Below are positions 62,625-64,000 of a stretch of 64,000 nt of DNA, piece after piece; within the stretch, counting starts at the first letter, position 1, and every line of letters starts with the position of its first letter. The notes under the pieces were generated by a model. That model searched no databases. It was not told where the DNA came from and saw only the letters and a program-made list of their open reading frames with translations. Location of the stretch: NCBI RefSeq assembly GCF_000412675.1, contig NC_021505.1, forward strand, positions 3,342,501 to 3,406,500. The letters run 5' to 3'. Source of the DNA: Pseudomonas putida NBRC 14164 (GTDB lineage: Bacteria > Pseudomonadota > Gammaproteobacteria > Pseudomonadales > Pseudomonadaceae). The translations under genes and the position numbers were made by a program.

Positions 62625-63911
62625 TCAGAAAAGGGTGAAGAATTTCATTCTGCACAGCATGATTATCTCCGTAAAATTTCCTTTCTTTAATTTTACAGAA
62701 TCGCGCACTTCATCAATGACCTCTTCGATTATGCACTCCTCGCCTTGGTATGTGTATTCACCTGGCACAACTACCATTAAGATACGTTTGTCTTGATAGT
62801 TTTTATCGTGTTTATCTTCGATGGCTTTTGTAATCCTGGCGGCAAGAGTATCGGTCTCCTGCTTCAGGTACGCCATTGTCTTTAGTGGAAATGTGCCGTC
62901 GTGCGTCTGGCTAGCTAGCGAGTGCAAAAGATAATCGTTTTTCGGGCACCCTAGGGTGATCTCTATTATTATTTCTTGATTGCTTTCATCATCAGTGATT
63001 TTAGCATCGAAATTCTCTTTTTCTGTGCCAAGTTCAAAAATGGCATGATCTGGTATCGATCTCCTCATCAAAAAATAATTAATAGGCAAAAATTCTTCTC
63101 TCAGGTATTTATTTGCCCGATATTTGTTTGAGAAAAACCCATCTGGCGCATGGATGTAGCTTAAATCGCTGCTTGAATTTATAGATAGGGGACCCTGTAT
63201 CAACCTCTTGAATTCAACTACAGATATCGGTTTCTTGAATACACCAAGATCGATATCGTCTTTTTCATATGATTTTTCTTTTGGTGGCCGGTACGAAGCT
63301 TCTAGTGAAAACTCAGCATTTAAAACCAAGCCGGAATAGTGCATTGCCAGATCGGGGTGTAGTGAAAAGTTTTTGCTATGATTATTTAACATACCCCTTC
63401 CTTTCATATTTGGGAATGAGTCTATAATTTTCCTGACCCCACTTAATAGGAGATTGGTTAATTCGGCTCTTTTCTTACAGTCCGATTCAAGAAAGCTGAA
63501 GCCCCATAAAAATGCACCCTCAACAAAAATTATCTCGTACTCATATACATAGACCTTTACGCCATGTATTTTTCCAAATTCCTGGAGGAACTCATTTATC
63601 AGGCCATTGAATTGTCTATATTTTTTCCATCCTAGCTCGCAATAGGGTGGGCCTTGATCGAAAAATATGAAAGAGTGTGATTGCTGTTCTTCTTTCTTCA
63701 GGAATTCGGCGTGATCGAACATCTTTGCTGCCCTCGCGTTAATTGGCTTTGCTGCGCAAGCCAGTCTTTCCATGTCATTTGTCAGATGTCCTTCAGCATC
63801 GCTGCTGAAACTATCTAGCCGTCTTACGTGCATGAAGGAGACAACTTGCTGTTGATGTAATTTGCTTCCATATCGCTCGATAGACCGCAATTCTTTTTTG
63901 TACAGAGTCAT
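62625..63911 (-). CDS. Unrecognised AT-rich 428-aa protein
   Basis: No family is recognised. The 428-aa protein is soluble, rich in Lys, Glu and aromatic residues. Its C-terminal part has an E-x(5)-D-x(10)-EIIIEITLG pattern (near residues 305-330) and RILMVVVPGEY near 385 that could belong to a PD-(D/E)XK nuclease, though the usual Lys is a Thr. Codon use is AT-rich compared with everything to its left, a sign of recent transfer. The ATG at 63911 ends the defence island at the window's right edge. A role in defence is guessed only from location. Confidence 0.6.
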   Translation of the reverse strand: MTLYKKELRSIERYGSKLHQQQVVSFMHVRRLDSFSSDAEGHLTNDMERLACAAKPINARAAKMFDHAEFLKKEEQQSHSFIFFDQGPPYCELGWKKYRQFNGLINEFLQEFGKIHGVKVYVYEYEIIFVEGAFLWGFSFLESDCKKRAELTNLLLSGVRKIIDSFPNMKGRGMLNNHSKNFSLHPDLAMHYSGLVLNAEFSLEASYRPPKEKSYEKDDIDLGVFKKPISVVEFKRLIQGPLSINSSSDLSYIHAPDGFFSNKYRANKYLREEFLPINYFLMRRSIPDHAIFELGTEKENFDAKITDDESNQEIIIEITLGCPKNDYLLHSLASQTHDGTFPLKTMAYLKQETDTLAARITKAIEDKHDKNYQDKRILMVVVPGEYTYQGEECIIEEVIDEVRDSVKLKKGNFTEIIMLCRMKFFTLF

Positions 63912-64000
63912 TCCATGGAAAAATAAGCGGAAAAAACTGCGCTGTATTGAACCGATGCAACGACAAAAAAAACACTGCGATGCTTCGCCGCTGGGCTGGT

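Overview
The window looks like a chromosomal segment of a Pseudomonas, most likely of the P. putida group. Support comes from GC-rich coding with few gaps and four or five P. putida-style REP/REPIN palindromes. It also holds a complete urease operon and a six-gene fap (functional amyloid) operon. The neighbourhood of uppP, an McpP-like chemoreceptor, azoR and urease resembles P. putida KT2440 as I recall it. Functions are read from protein motifs; no database was searched.

Layout: (1) 0-4.8 kb: edge of an EamA transporter, then a small-molecule catabolic module (class II aldolase, solute-binding protein, OYE-type flavoenzyme, XRE-cupin regulator). (2) 4.9-12.8 kb: NDH-2-like flavoprotein, azoreductase with LysR, MmcQ/YjbR protein, DUF1294 protein, UppP, McpP-like chemoreceptor, and a PnuC plus ribosylnicotinamide-kinase pair. 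(3) 13.1-18.5 kb: fapABCDEF, with an internal terminator between fapC and fapD and an unusual FapC linker. (4) 18.6-21.7 kb: LTA-synthase-like sulfatase and a DUF899 protein. (5) 21.8-27.3 kb: ureDABCEJFG on the minus strand. (6) 27.6-32.75 kb: a lone tyrosine recombinase, then a FAN1 nuclease translationally coupled to a DinG/XPD-like helicase behind a LexA-like box. (7) 32.9-43.2 kb: sugar-acid catabolism (two MFS carriers, FAH-family enzyme, Ldh-family dehydrogenase, UxaA-family dehydratase, FucD-like enolase-superfamily dehydratase, two LysR regulators). (8) 43.2-48.6 kb: an unrecognised 461-aa protein coupled to a MocR-like regulator that appears to lack the PLP lysine, then a quinone-oxidoreductase-like enzyme divergent from a LysR gene.

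From about 48.6 kb to the right edge the content changes to a defence island. It contains a Septu-like ATPase/HNH pair with a small HTH protein, an IS remnant, and a giant nuclease-STAND NTPase (Avs-like) coupled to an unrecognised 480-aa protein. An ABC-three-component (ABC-3C) operon follows, divergent from a possible PLD-like gene across a near-consensus LexA box, and finally an AT-rich gene of unknown function. The left edge carries G-rich direct repeats typical of the ends of integrative elements. The strongest leads are the STAND protein with its unknown partner, the SOS-box-bearing ABC-3C locus, and the MocR/461-aa pair.
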